A stretch of DNA of 42,869 bases from an uncultured Spirochaetia bacterium (GCA_937960625.1 CALGPD010000272.1:1-42869); one strand, 5' to 3'; positions 32,593 to 41,449 are shown, counted from the stretch's first letter. Numbers and translations: made by a program. The notes: generated from the letters alone by a model not told the origin.

Positions 32593-32737
32593 AACGTAAA
32601 TTGCAATTAAAAAATTACCGGTATTTTCTTAGGTTTTACTTAACTGCAAAGAACGGACGTGACTAAGCAATCTCGTTGCAGATAAACCAAATGGGATTGC
32701 TTCGCTATCGCTTGTGGGTGATATAAACCTGACCGGA
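32593..32737 (+). repeat. Dispersed repeat, half copy R5
   Basis: A degenerate left half starting AACGTAAATTGCAATT, with GACTAAGCAATCTCGTTGCA and ATGGGATTGCTTCGCTATCG. It ends GGGTGATATAAACCTGACCGG, the same boundary seen in inverted R6. Confidence 0.7.
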
Positions 32738-32775
32738 TTAATAAAAAAAATATATAAACTGAGTTTCCAGTAAAT

Positions 32776-32807
32776 AAAAAAAAAGCCGCCTTAAAGAAGA
32801 CGGCTTT
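32776..32807 (-). terminator. Intrinsic terminator of ackA
   Basis: On the minus strand AAAGCCG and CGGCTTT form a stem (32801-32807 with 32782-32788), extended by CTT/AAG past a wobble, followed by a nine-base T run. It lies 20 bases past the ackA stop. Confidence 0.85.
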
Positions 32808-32826
32808 ATAATTATTGCGCTATTAT

Positions 32827-34071
32827 CTATTTCTGGAAAGAATATGTATATTCTGTGTGTGTTTTATACGTTCCGTCTAGTATAGCAACAGTGTCTTCAG
32901 TAATAACGAGTTCTTCGTTTGTAGGAATTACAAAAGCTTTAACTTTTGAACCGTCTTTTGAAATCTCAGCTTCTTTACCGCGTGTTTTATTTTTCTCTTT
33001 ATCAAACTCAAGCCCCATGAACTCAAGGCCTTCAAGAGCTTTTTCTCTGATAATTTGTGAGTTTTCACCAACACCCGCAGTAAATACAACAGCGTCAACT
33101 CCGCCCATCGCCGCAGCATAAGCGCCAATATATTTTCTGATTTTGTAAGCTTCAACATCAGTAGCTAACTGGCAAAGTTTGTCGCCTTTTTCAGCGCCTT
33201 CCTGAATATCGCGTCTGTCAGTGTATTGCTTGGTTATACCTAATACACCGGATTTTTTATTTAAGATTTTATCAACTTCATCAGGGCTTAAACCTTTGTT
33301 TTTCTGTAAGAAAATAGGAATGTATGGATCGATATCACCGCAGCGTGTTCCCATTACAGCACCTTCAAGAGGTGTTAACCCCATTGATGTGTCAACACTA
33401 ACACCGTTTTTAACAGCGCTGTGAGATACACCGTTGCCGATGTGTAAAGTAATGATTTTGCAGTCTTTAGGGTCTTTGCCTAACATGACGGCCGCGCGTT
33501 TTGAAACATATAAATGACTTGTGCCATGGAAACCGTATCTACGTACACCGAGTTCCTCATAATATTCATAAGGTAAAGCGTAAATAAAAGCTTGCTCAGG
33601 CATTGTTTGGTGAAAAGCTGTGTCAAAAACAGCAACGTTAGGTACACCGGGTAATGCTTTCATCGCGGCTCTAATACCCGCAAGGTTAGCTGGGTTATGT
33701 AATGGAGCTAAGTGCGAACAGTCTTCTAAAGCTTTGATAACTTTATCATCAATTTTTACAGACTGAGAAAAACTTTCACCGCCGTGTACTGTTCTATGGC
33801 CCACAGCAACAATAGATGACATGTCTTTAATTACACCGACTTTTTCATCTGTTAAAGTATCAAGAATTAGTTTGATAGCTTCAGTGTGGTCAGGGCAATC
33901 GTGTTCGATTTTTACAGAATCTTTTCCATCCGCTTCGTGTTTAATAAATGACCCGCCAATAGTAACGCGTTCTACTAAGCCTTTTGCCAATACTTTTTGC
34001 TCTTCCCAATTCATTAGCTGGTATTTTGCTGAAGAACTTCCGCAGTTTAAAACTAAAATATCCTTACTCAT
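32827..34071 (-). CDS. ackA: Acetate kinase
   Basis: Interconverts acetyl phosphate and ADP with acetate and ATP, the substrate-level phosphorylation step of mixed-acid fermentation. Family signatures: VLNCGSSSAKYQ at the N-terminus, FDTAFHQTMP, RRYGFHGTSH and TLHIGNGVSHSAVKNG, then DTSMGLTPLEGAVMGTRCGD and FTAGVGENS. 414 residues is slightly longer than usual because of a short C-terminal tail. It has a strong AAGGAGG ribosome site, its own terminator and a more GC-rich, smoother codon use than its neighbours, consistent with high expression. The usual partner pta is not adjacent. Confidence 0.96.
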   Translation of the reverse strand: MSKDILVLNCGSSSAKYQLMNWEEQKVLAKGLVERVTIGGSFIKHEADGKDSVKIEHDCPDHTEAIKLILDTLTDEKVGVIKDMSSIVAVGHRTVHGGESFSQSVKIDDKVIKALEDCSHLAPLHNPANLAGIRAAMKALPGVPNVAVFDTAFHQTMPEQAFIYALPYEYYEELGVRRYGFHGTSHLYVSKRAAVMLGKDPKDCKIITLHIGNGVSHSAVKNGVSVDTSMGLTPLEGAVMGTRCGDIDPYIPIFLQKNKGLSPDEVDKILNKKSGVLGITKQYTDRRDIQEGAEKGDKLCQLATDVEAYKIRKYIGAYAAAMGGVDAVVFTAGVGENSQIIREKALEGLEFMGLEFDKEKNKTRGKEAEISKDGSKVKAFVIPTNEELVITEDTVAILDGTYKTHTEYTYSFQK

Positions 34072-34260
34072 TAAATCCTCCTTAGACTAAATATATTAAT
34101 ACAATAAAGTGTTTACTTCACTGAAAGGATACTGTGAAATTAAATCATTCCAAATTTAACTGATTTAATCAAGAAAATAAAATTATGATTTAAAAAAAAA
34201 TAAAACTTATACTTTATTGAAAAAATACATGCAGGTTTGCTATAATTATTGAGAAATAAG

Positions 34261-34289
34261 TTGACAAAATCATTTTATAATTTCATAAT
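34261..34289 (+). promoter_or_regulatory. Possible promoter of the hybrid kinase gene
   Basis: TTGACA (34261-34266), 17 bases, CATAAT (34284-34289). The ATG follows 28 bases later without a clear ribosome site. Confidence 0.4.
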
Positions 34290-34316
34290 AAAATATATTA
34301 ACTGTAAAATGCCGTT

Positions 34317-37300
34317 ATGAAAAATAAATTAATAAAAATATTTACTTTTTGTATACTTACTTTTTTTTATATCTTTCCTGCCTATTGCAATAATTTTGTT
34401 ATTGTCTCAGAACAAACGTATAAAAAGGATATATTAAAAAAAATCGCTGTATTTGAGGATAAATCAGCAAAACTAGCTTTAAAAGAGATAATAAAACTTT
34501 CCAATCAGCATAAGTTTAAAGAAAATGAAAAGGGTAAATCAAATTTCGGAATAACATCGAGTGCAATCTGGTTAAAATTCAATATAACGAATAAAACTTC
34601 AAATTTCAAAAAATGGATTATAAACATCCGGAACAACAGAATAGCAACTGCGAGCCTGTTTTTAATTAACCGGGATAAAATTATTAAGCAATATCACACA
34701 GGATATTCGATTGATTATAAAGACAAACAGATTAAAGACAATGAAGCCACTTTTAAAATAAGCATTAATAAAAATGAGATATACACTGTTTTTATAAGAT
34801 TACATACACCATATACTTTATCTATTCCCATAACAGTTTATATGCCGGAAGAGTATGAGAAAAGAATAAACATTGATAGCGTCTTTCTTGGAATATTAAT
34901 CGGCATGCTTCTGGTTTTAATTTTATATTATGCTTTCGTGTATTTCAATTTAAAAGATAAATCGTATTTATATTTTATTTTACTCATTGTGTTCTGGCTG
35001 CTTTACCAATTTGATTTTTTTGGAATTTCTTCAAAATATTTTTTTCCGGCAAATAAATATTTAAAATCAAGGTTTCCATTAATTATTCTTGGAAATGTTA
35101 TAGTTTTTTTCTATTTATTTTCGATTCAGATAATGCGTATCAGAAAATATTTTAAACGAATTCTGCCATATTTATACGTTATTATTATTTTTTCTTTTTC
35201 TTACTCGTTGCTTGCTATAATACCCGGAACAAATATCCGTGTAATTTATAGATATGCATTGATTGTTAGTTTAATAGCAATTATTGTTTCATATTTAAGT
35301 ATTTTTGTTTATATCAAAACCAAGCAAAGAGTTGTTGTATATTATATAATAGCTTTTTCATTAGGTTTGGCAGGGCCTTTATTAAAAGCAATACTATCTA
35401 AAGGATTATTGCCTTTCAATTATATTGCATATTATGGTATGCCTATAACTAATACTCTGGCTTTTTTAATATTCGGATACGCATTAACTGATAAAATAAG
35501 GAATTCACTTTTAGAGAAACAAAGGTCAAATATATTAGTAAAAGAGAATGAAGAACTTGAAAAAGAAATTGATTTGAGAAAGCATGCGGAACATGATTTA
35601 CTAAAAAACAAGAAGGATCTTGAAAGATTGTTCGATGTTTCCCCTTTTCCTCTAGCAATATTAACCATTGAGGATATTATAGTTGTGAGGGCTAATAAAG
35701 CTTGTGAAGGTTTTTTTCAGGGCAAAGTGGAACAAACTTTAGGAAAAACCCCTGATATGTTTTTCAATCCCATTGAACAAAAATTCCGTTTACTTGATTT
35801 ACTAAAAGAAAGAGGCCTTGTTGAAAATTATGAAACAAGGTTTAAGACTTTTGAAAATGAAGAGCGTTTTGCTTTATTAAGTATTTATTCAACTGAATAT
35901 AACGACATTCCTTCATATATAGTAGGTATTGCAGATATAACAGCTCTAAAACAGGCGCAGTTGGAAATAAAGCAAAATGAAAAAATGTTCCGTGATATGT
36001 TTAATAAACACTCGGCAATTATGTTTATTACTGAGCAAAAAACATACAAAATCATAGAAGCAAATAATGCTGCAAGTAATTTTTATGGATATTCAAACAA
36101 AGAATTTAAGAAAATGATTGTGGATGACTTAAATATTTTACCATTTAATCAAGTTAAACATGAACTTAAATCAGGCTTTGCTAAGAATCAAAAGTATTTT
36201 GTTTTTAAGCATAAATTAAAAAACGGAGAAGTAAAAGATGTAGAACTTCACACTACTCCAATTTTACTGCAAAACCGAAAAGTATATTTTTCCATTATTC
36301 ACGATATAACGGAAAGGGTAATGTATCAAAAAGCGCTTAGGGAAAGCGAAGAGTTGCACAGGTTTATTGCTGAAAATACAAAAGACGTTTTATGGGTTAT
36401 GGATGAAAATCTTCAATTAACGTATATAAGTTCCAGTGTATTCGATGTTCATGGCTATACTCAGGATGAGATAAAAACAATGTCAATCAAGGAATTAATG
36501 ACGGGCAAGTCTTTTTTCAATGCAATGAGAGCTCTTGTAATGAAATTAAAAAAGCCGGATAATAATGATAAACCGCTTAAAATAGAAATCAGGTTTATTA
36601 AAAAGAACGGCGAATTCTTCTGGGCTGAAATTAATAGTAACACTCTTACAAATGAAAAAGGGGAGCTTGTCCGCGTTGTAGGCAGTACCAGAGATATTAC
36701 CGACCGTAAATTAATGGAAAAAGAAATCATTTTTACCAGAGATGAAGCGGAAAAAGCAAACAGGTTAAAAACAGAATTTATGGCTAACCTCAGCCATGAA
36801 ATAAGAACTCCGATGAATGCTATTTTAGGTTTTTCCCAAATTCTTGAAAAGAGAATAACCGATGAAAAACAAAAAGAATTTCTATCAATTATTTCAGCGA
36901 GCGGAAAAACTTTACTTAAACTCATTAATGATATATTGGATATTTCTAAAATTGAGGCAGGGAAGATTGATTTAAATTATTCTGTTGCGGATGTAAGGGA
37001 ATTAATAAATGAAATTAAAAATACCTTTGAATGGAAAATCAAGGAAAAAGGCCTGGATTTTATAATCCGTGTTTCTGAAAATGTACCTGATAATTTATTA
37101 ATAGATGAGTTAAAGATGCGGCAGGTATTATTTAATCTTGTGGGAAATTCTGTGAAATTTACTGAAAACGGATATATTAAAGTTTCAATGGATATTGAAA
37201 TACCGGAAACTGATGAAATAGAGATGAACTTAATTTTAAATGTGGAAGATACGGGAATCGGTATTCCATTTAACAGACAGGAGCAAATATTCCACGCTTT

Positions 37301-37904
37301 TATTCAGGCAGCTTCATCCCATTATTCGCAGAATGAAGGTGCCGGGCTTGGGCTGGCAATAACCAAACGCCTGGTTGAATTAATGAACGGGAAGATTAAC
37401 TTAAACAGTGAACCGGGAAGGGGAAGTTCTTTTAGTGTTGTAATACAAAATGTTAATACTTCTTTTATAGATTTTAATGATACTGAACAAGATGTAGAAT
37501 TACAGCAAAATATAGAAGAGTATAATTTTAAAGGCACTAAAGTATTAATTGCCGATGATTTAAAACATAATAGAGAGGTTGCAAAATACTTTTTAGAACT
37601 ATATGGAATTGAAGTTTATACAGCAGAACAGGGCAATGATGCTGTTAAGATGTGCATGAATATTTTACCGGATATTATATTTATAGACCTAATAATGCCG
37701 GAGTTAGACGGATTTAAGGCAATTGAAACTATAAAAAGCACCGGGCAATTTAATAATATTCCAATCTTAGCAGTTTCTCCGGCAGAAAATGGAGATAATA
37801 AACGCCGTGCCTTACAGGCAGGCGCAGACTTTGTATTGGTAAAACCCGTAACAAGAACGTATTTATTAAAAATTATTTCAGAGGCAATTAAAACTAGGCA
37901 GTGA
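34317..37904 (+). CDS. Hybrid sensor histidine kinase, 7TMR-DISM with three PAS domains
   Basis: Domain order: signal peptide (1-24); periplasmic 7TMR-DISMED2-like beta domain (about 30-165, with SAIWLKFNITNKTSNFKKW); seven membrane segments of the 7TMR-DISM type (about 187-393); a coiled-coil linker; three PAS domains (about 437-545, 554-675, 677-800); HisKA with phospho-accepting H827 in ANLSHEIRTPMNAILGFSQI; HATPase with DTGIGI and GAGLGLAI; and a receiver domain (1075-1195) with phospho-acceptor D1124 in FIDLIMPELDG. 7TMR-DISM receptors are thought to sense extracellular, often carbohydrate, ligands. No response regulator is adjacent, so phosphotransfer must go to the fused receiver or a distant protein. 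The gene is monocistronic. Confidence 0.93.
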   Translation: MKNKLIKIFTFCILTFFYIFPAYCNNFVIVSEQTYKKDILKKIAVFEDKSAKLALKEIIKLSNQHKFKENEKGKSNFGITSSAIWLKFNITNKTSNFKKWIINIRNNRIATASLFLINRDKIIKQYHTGYSIDYKDKQIKDNEATFKISINKNEIYTVFIRLHTPYTLSIPITVYMPEEYEKRINIDSVFLGILIGMLLVLILYYAFVYFNLKDKSYLYFILLIVFWLLYQFDFFGISSKYFFPANKYLKSRFPLIILGNVIVFFYLFSIQIMRIRKYFKRILPYLYVIIIFSFSYSLLAIIPGTNIRVIYRYALIVSLIAIIVSYLSIFVYIKTKQRVVVYYIIAFSLGLAGPLLKAILSKGLLPFNYIAYYGMPITNTLAFLIFGYALTDKIRNSLLEKQRSNILVKENEELEKEIDLRKHAEHDLLKNKKDLERLFDVSPFPLAILTIEDIIVVRANKACEGFFQGKVEQTLGKTPDMFFNPIEQKFRLLDLLKERGLVENYETRFKTFENEERFALLSIYSTEYNDIPSYIVGIADITALKQAQLEIKQNEKMFRDMFNKHSAIMFITEQKTYKIIEANNAASNFYGYSNKEFKKMIVDDLNILPFNQVKHELKSGFAKNQKYFVFKHKLKNGEVKDVELHTTPILLQNRKVYFSIIHDITERVMYQKALRESEELHRFIAENTKDVLWVMDENLQLTYISSSVFDVHGYTQDEIKTMSIKELMTGKSFFNAMRALVMKLKKPDNNDKPLKIEIRFIKKNGEFFWAEINSNTLTNEKGELVRVVGSTRDITDRKLMEKEIIFTRDEAEKANRLKTEFMANLSHEIRTPMNAILGFSQILEKRITDEKQKEFLSIISASGKTLLKLINDILDISKIEAGKIDLNYSVADVRELINEIKNTFEWKIKEKGLDFIIRVSENVPDNLLIDELKMRQVLFNLVGNSVKFTENGYIKVSMDIEIPETDEIEMNLILNVEDTGIGIPFNRQEQIFHAFIQAASSHYSQNEGAGLGLAITKRLVELMNGKINLNSEPGRGSSFSVVIQNVNTSFIDFNDTEQDVELQQNIEEYNFKGTKVLIADDLKHNREVAKYFLELYGIEVYTAEQGNDAVKMCMNILPDIIFIDLIMPELDGFKAIETIKSTGQFNNIPILAVSPAENGDNKRRALQAGADFVLVKPVTRTYLLKIISEAIKTRQ

Positions 37905-37928
37905 TACTTTTATAGTAGGCAGGCAAAT

Positions 37929-37961
37929 AAAAACCGGCTTGATAAAATTCATAAAAGCCGG
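37929..37961 (-). terminator. Probable bidirectional terminator
   Basis: CCGGCTT (37934-37940) with AAGCCGG (37955-37961). The minus strand continues GGTTTTTATTTG, so it fits best as the end of the Met-rich operon, about 210 bp past its last stop. On the plus strand it follows the kinase stop but lacks a T run. Confidence 0.6.
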
Positions 37962-38004
37962 AATTATTAACATGAGTTTTGATTTATTAAAATTTTTTAT
38001 TGAA

Positions 38005-38150
38005 CCGGTCAGGTTTATGTCACCCTTGATTGAAAGCAAAGCAATCCCATTTGGTTTATCTGCAACGAGATTGCTTAGTCACTTACGTTTCCTCCAACAA
38101 CATAATTTTTAGAAAAGTGTTGGAATTTTTTAAAAATCGAGTTTCACGTT
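38005..38150 (-). repeat. Dispersed repeat, half copy R6
   Basis: Inverted half copy. Read on the minus strand it begins AACGTGAAACTCGATTTTTA and ends GGGTGACATAAACCTGACCGG, the same right boundary as R5. It lies in the 3' untranslated region of the Met-rich operon. Confidence 0.75.
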
Positions 38151-38169
38151 ATTAGATTATTTTTCAATA

Positions 38170-38805
38170 CTATTTTATACCTTCAAGGCTTTTTATAAAT
38201 CTACTAGAGCCGTCTTTAAGAACGTCTTTTACAACGCCGTCAAATGTGCCACTCATCATACCGAGATTCATGGCAGCAATTTCCACTTTACCATCTGTCT
38301 TTTCATAAACAGAAATTCCCATCGGCATCATAACAGACATTGGTTTATTTTCATCGTTTTTTATAATTGAATACCCGCCCTCAGGATTACAGAAATATAG
38401 AACTTTTAGCTTTGTCATGTCTTTAAGCCCGTGTTCGTGATATTCTTTTTGCAAATCTCTGGTGTCAGGTATCTCCCACTTATTGTTAATTGCGTTTTGC
38501 TCTAATTTTTTTACGGTTTCATCGAATGGGAGCTTGCTTGTATAAGTGCTGAACATCATTTTCTGCATTAAATTAGCGCTCTGTATTGCTTTTAAGATTT
38601 TCTTTAAAGTTTCTTTTTCTCCCACAGCCTGCTTAATAAATTCTATTAAACCTTCAGCGGTAATCTCTTTAAGCATTGCCGCCATCATTTCAGGAAAAAA
38701 TTCATGTAAATCAATACCCTCCATCATAAGAGGCATCATCTTCATCATCATTTTCTCCCGTTTCTTTTTACCTAACATTTTAACGAATAATTTCATCACA
38801 CCCAT
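38170..38805 (-). CDS. Met-rich DUF302 protein
   Basis: The first 47 residues have 13 methionines (KREKMMMKMMPLMMEGIDL). The rest (about 80-211) is a DUF302 domain with TYTSKLPFDETVKKLEQNA and MPMGISVYEKTDGKVEIAAM. DUF302 proteins have a TBP-like alpha/beta fold of unknown function. The N-terminal module repeats that of the upstream protein: KMMP-x-MM-x-x-[VI]-DL. AAGGAGG precedes the ATG, which directly follows the upstream TAA (TAAATG). It is the last gene of the four-gene ArsR operon. The methionines could be ligands for Cu(I), Ag or another soft metal; this is inference. It has no signal peptide. Confidence 0.85.
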   Translation of the reverse strand: MGVMKLFVKMLGKKKREKMMMKMMPLMMEGIDLHEFFPEMMAAMLKEITAEGLIEFIKQAVGEKETLKKILKAIQSANLMQKMMFSTYTSKLPFDETVKKLEQNAINNKWEIPDTRDLQKEYHEHGLKDMTKLKVLYFCNPEGGYSIIKNDENKPMSVMMPMGISVYEKTDGKVEIAAMNLGMMSGTFDGVVKDVLKDGSSRFIKSLEGIK

Positions 38806-39366
38806 TTAGTTTTCCTCCTTATGAAGTGAGTTTTTTAAAATACTTGCCAGTTTTTTTATAAAACGATTTCTTTGTTCTTTTTCAATAAACGGTATCAAAT
38901 TTTGAGCACAGTGAGGGAAAACAGATTGCATCATGGTTAGAATATTATCCTTCATATCAGGATTTTTTTCAAACATGGGAATCATGGTTTTTGTCATTAC
39001 TTTTGGCATGTTCTCTGCCATCATCGGCATCATAGGTCCCATTTTTTTCATCATGGCAGGCATAAGCACTGACATAACCATTTCCATCATGGGCTGCATT
39101 TGTTCCATTTTTTCAGGCATTTTTTGCATCATGTTTTCGTGCATGTTCTCTAATTTGCTTTTTAATTCTTCATCTTTCAATAAGGTTGATAAAAAGTTGA
39201 AAACGTTGTATAAACTAATTTCACTACCCATTTTTTTTAGCATATTAGGTATCATTTTTAAAAGATCCACATCTTTCATCATGGTAGGCATCATCTTAAG
39301 CATTAATTGTTTCCGCTCTTCAGCAGGCAATGCCTTAACCATACCTTTCATCATCATACTCATCAT
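38806..39366 (-). CDS. Methionine-rich protein (about 21% Met)
   Basis: 187 residues with 39 methionines by my count. There is one cysteine and two histidines near the end (VFPHCAQNLIPFIEKEQRNR, then RFIKKLASIL). The pattern is KMMP-x-MMKDVDLLKMIPNML, then repeated MP and MM turns, probably a helical bundle. No transmembrane segment or signal. Start: ATG 39366 has AAGGAG eight bases before it, whereas the open frame upstream overlaps the preceding gene and is rejected. I recall similar proteins with LPHC-like ends in anaerobic bacteria, described only as hypothetical. The likely role is soft-metal binding or a methionine-oxidation buffer, based only on composition and on the ArsR-type regulator in the operon. 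Confidence 0.85.
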   Translation of the reverse strand: MMSMMMKGMVKALPAEERKQLMLKMMPTMMKDVDLLKMIPNMLKKMGSEISLYNVFNFLSTLLKDEELKSKLENMHENMMQKMPEKMEQMQPMMEMVMSVLMPAMMKKMGPMMPMMAENMPKVMTKTMIPMFEKNPDMKDNILTMMQSVFPHCAQNLIPFIEKEQRNRFIKKLASILKNSLHKEEN

Positions 39367-39370
39367 AATT

Positions 39371-39754
39371 TTACTCCTTATCAGTAGAGATTCCGTCAAT
39401 GTATACTTTATTTTTTTGCGCGAGTTTACCGAGTACAAAAATAGCGCTTTGTTTAGATATTTTAAACTCGTTAGAAACATCTTCAGGAGTTATACTTTCC
39501 TTGTCCTTGGCTAGTTTAATAATTTCATCCTCAAGTTGAATTAACCAATCCTCAAATAGAGTTCTAAGTTCGGGAGTAGCATACTCGGCTATCTCATTTG
39601 TCTGTATTACTCTATCAGTATTATTGACTTTTGTTCTTCCGCAATTTTTTTGAATATGCTGTTTCATATTTTTCATCATATCTTTATCATTTTCTTTCAT
39701 ATGCTTTTTCATACGATCCATGCATTTTTCCATCATTTTAAAATTTTTTTTCAT
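39371..39754 (-). CDS. Met/Lys-rich winged-helix protein
   Basis: 127 residues. The first 40 (MKKNFKMMEKCMDRMKKHMK..) have nine methionines, two cysteines and two histidines with many lysines, a plausible metal-binding helix. After a linker, residues about 60-120 look like a winged helix: ELRTLFEDWLIQLEDEIIKL, ITPEDVSNEFKISKQSAIFV, KNKVYIDGIS. A DNA-binding effector that also binds metal is the simplest reading; a dedicated protein-protein module is the alternative. GGAGG precedes the ATG. It is the second gene of the operon and ends five bases before the next ATG. Confidence 0.8.
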   Translation of the reverse strand: MKKNFKMMEKCMDRMKKHMKENDKDMMKNMKQHIQKNCGRTKVNNTDRVIQTNEIAEYATPELRTLFEDWLIQLEDEIIKLAKDKESITPEDVSNEFKISKQSAIFVLGKLAQKNKVYIDGISTDKE

Positions 39755-39798
39755 TATATATCCTCCTATTACATTTATATAACTTTATTGTTGTAAAT

Positions 39799-40143
39799 TT
39801 ATTTTTTGTTCATTTTTCGCCACCAAGGCGGACATCTGAACATCGGTTCGTCACTTAACTGCTCTTCAATATTCTGTGCCATATCTGATAAAATGCCAAG
39901 TACATCGAGTAATTGCGGGTCAGTTACCCGGTAATATATAAAAGGCCCTTTTCTCGTTACTGATAACAAACTATTATCTTTCATTGCTTTTAGATGATGC
40001 GAAACTAGTGGCTGAGAAAGATTAACTTCAGCAACAATTTCCGATACAGCCAGTTCTTTATCTCCAATTAAATGGAGAATTTTAAGCCTGTTTGCGTCAC
40101 CCAAAATCTGCAGCAGTTTTTGTAATTTTTTCACATCCTTCAT
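39799..40143 (-). CDS. ArsR/SmtB-family repressor
   Basis: A 114-residue winged-helix regulator. DANRLKILHLIGDKELAVSE is the usual start of the family's DNA-binding domain, VNLSQPLVSHHLKAMKDNSL is the recognition helix, and FIYYRVTDPQL the wing and last helix. The alpha-3 metal site of ArsR (CxC in ELCVCDL) is absent: the matching segment reads ELAVSEI. The only cysteine is in the C-terminal tail MFRCPPWW, so the sensing residue may lie there, with methionine or histidine as other ligands. It presumably represses its own operon through the palindromes at 40154-40181. Confidence 0.9.
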   Translation of the reverse strand: MKDVKKLQKLLQILGDANRLKILHLIGDKELAVSEIVAEVNLSQPLVSHHLKAMKDNSLLSVTRKGPFIYYRVTDPQLLDVLGILSDMAQNIEEQLSDEPMFRCPPWWRKMNKK

Positions 40144-40153
40144 ATTAACACCT

Positions 40154-40220
40154 ATTTATATAAATGTCCGCTTATATAAGCCTCTGTTTATATTCTATGT
40201 CATAAATTGAATTTTGTCAA
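40154..40220 (-). promoter_or_regulatory. Promoter and operator of the ArsR/Met-rich operon
   Basis: On the minus strand TTGACA (40215-40220), 17 bases, TAGAAT (40192-40197). Downstream of the predicted start lie two perfect 12-bp palindromes, GCTTATATAAGC (40170-40181) and ATTTATATAAAT (40154-40165), sharing TTATATAA with 16 bp between centres. They are the obvious ArsR binding sites. Confidence 0.75.
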
Positions 40221-40429
40221 GGGAGCTCAATAATTTTATTGTGTTTTTTTATTTTTTAATAATGTTATGTAAAAATTAACATATACTAGTAATGTGATTT
40301 GGTTTTATTCAAAAATTTGGAGAACAACAATACAATATTTAATATATTTTAAAAAACTAGATATTCTGCTTGACAAAACGCAAAAAAATTTAAAAATAAA
40401 AGTTAATATTTTTTTAGGGAGAATTATTT

Positions 40430-41434
40430 ATGAAGAAAAACACAAGGTTAATTTCAATCACGATTATTTCAATTTTTTTGCTTTTGAGTTGCGGTGGACG
40501 AGATTTTAAATACAAAAAACAAAAGTTGACTTATCAGGATTTAGACTATGAACTCAATGTAAAATATTTAAACTTAGACAACTATGGAAAAATTGCTTAC
40601 GTTGATGAGGGAATGGGTAATACTACACTATTTCTTGTACACGGTGTAGGTACATATATTAAACATTGGCTGTATCAAATCAATGAACTCAAAAAGAAAT
40701 ACCGTGTTGTTGCTGTTGATATGCCGGGTTATGGTAAAACAGGTTATTCATCCGGTGTAAATTATACAACCATATATCATGGTAAAGCCATGGCTGCGGT
40801 AATAAAGAAACTTGGTTTAAAAAATGTAATTCTAATTGGACACTCTTATGGCGGAAATGTTGTAGTTGAAATGTCTGATTATTCAGGTCTTAATATTATA
40901 GGCATGATAATGATTGCTCCTCAAGGATTACAAAAACTAAATCGCCACGATATTCAATATTACGACAACAATTTAAGAGGAATGCTTAAATATGATTTCA
41001 GTATTAAGGCAAATATTAATACATGGTTTGATTATTTAATCAGTAAACAAACTAAAATAACTGATAATTATTTACGGGAGCTATTAGGCCTTATATATTC
41101 AGGCGCTTACAGAGATACCGTTAAGGTTAGAACTCAAGTATTAATGTTTCAACAACGGAAAAGATATAATAACGTATTGATTTCAAAATTTCAAAGATTT
41201 AATAAACCCAATATGTTAATTATCGGCAAAGATGATAGAATTGTACCCGGATTTGCTCCAAGTCAAATGCGTGCTCCCCGGCCTAGTGAATATTTTTCTC
41301 TTTTTTGTAATACGAACTCAAAATGTAAATTAAAACTCATTAGCGGTTGCGGGCATATGGTTCCTATAGAATTACCAAACACTGTTAACAGTTTAATTAA
41401 AAAATTCGCGAATGCTTTAGAAACAGTTAAATAA
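40430..41434 (+). CDS. Alpha/beta-hydrolase lipoprotein
   Basis: A lipoprotein signal (MKKNTRLISITIISIFLLLSC) followed by an alpha/beta-hydrolase fold. The catalytic triad is S139 (IGHSYGGN), D269 (IGKDDRIVP) and H309 (SGCGHMVPIE), with the oxyanion motif HGVG near residue 71. A lid-like helical region lies between about 165 and 250. Substrate unknown (ester, lactone, amide or haloalkane hydrolases share this fold); being lipid-anchored it acts in the periplasm or at the outer face. GGGAG lies before the ATG, and a strong terminator follows. Divergent from the ArsR operon. Confidence 0.88.
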   Translation: MKKNTRLISITIISIFLLLSCGGRDFKYKKQKLTYQDLDYELNVKYLNLDNYGKIAYVDEGMGNTTLFLVHGVGTYIKHWLYQINELKKKYRVVAVDMPGYGKTGYSSGVNYTTIYHGKAMAAVIKKLGLKNVILIGHSYGGNVVVEMSDYSGLNIIGMIMIAPQGLQKLNRHDIQYYDNNLRGMLKYDFSIKANINTWFDYLISKQTKITDNYLRELLGLIYSGAYRDTVKVRTQVLMFQQRKRYNNVLISKFQRFNKPNMLIIGKDDRIVPGFAPSQMRAPRPSEYFSLFCNTNSKCKLKLISGCGHMVPIELPNTVNSLIKKFANALETVK

Positions 41435-41449
41435 ACATTAAAATATATG

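Noticed and set aside
34261..34281. TTGACA followed by TATAAT with only nine bases between
   Set aside because: The spacing is far too short for a sigma-70 promoter; CATAAT at 17 bases was preferred.
9978..38150. CRISPR array or integron from the recurrent repeats
   Set aside because: The repeats are long, dispersed over 28 kb, in both orientations and without regular spacers or cas genes.
38933..39514. A 193-codon plus-strand frame opposite the Met-rich gene
   Set aside because: ATG codons on one strand read as CAT on the other, which leaves long open antisense frames. The minus-strand genes have ribosome sites, regulator and promoter; this frame has none.
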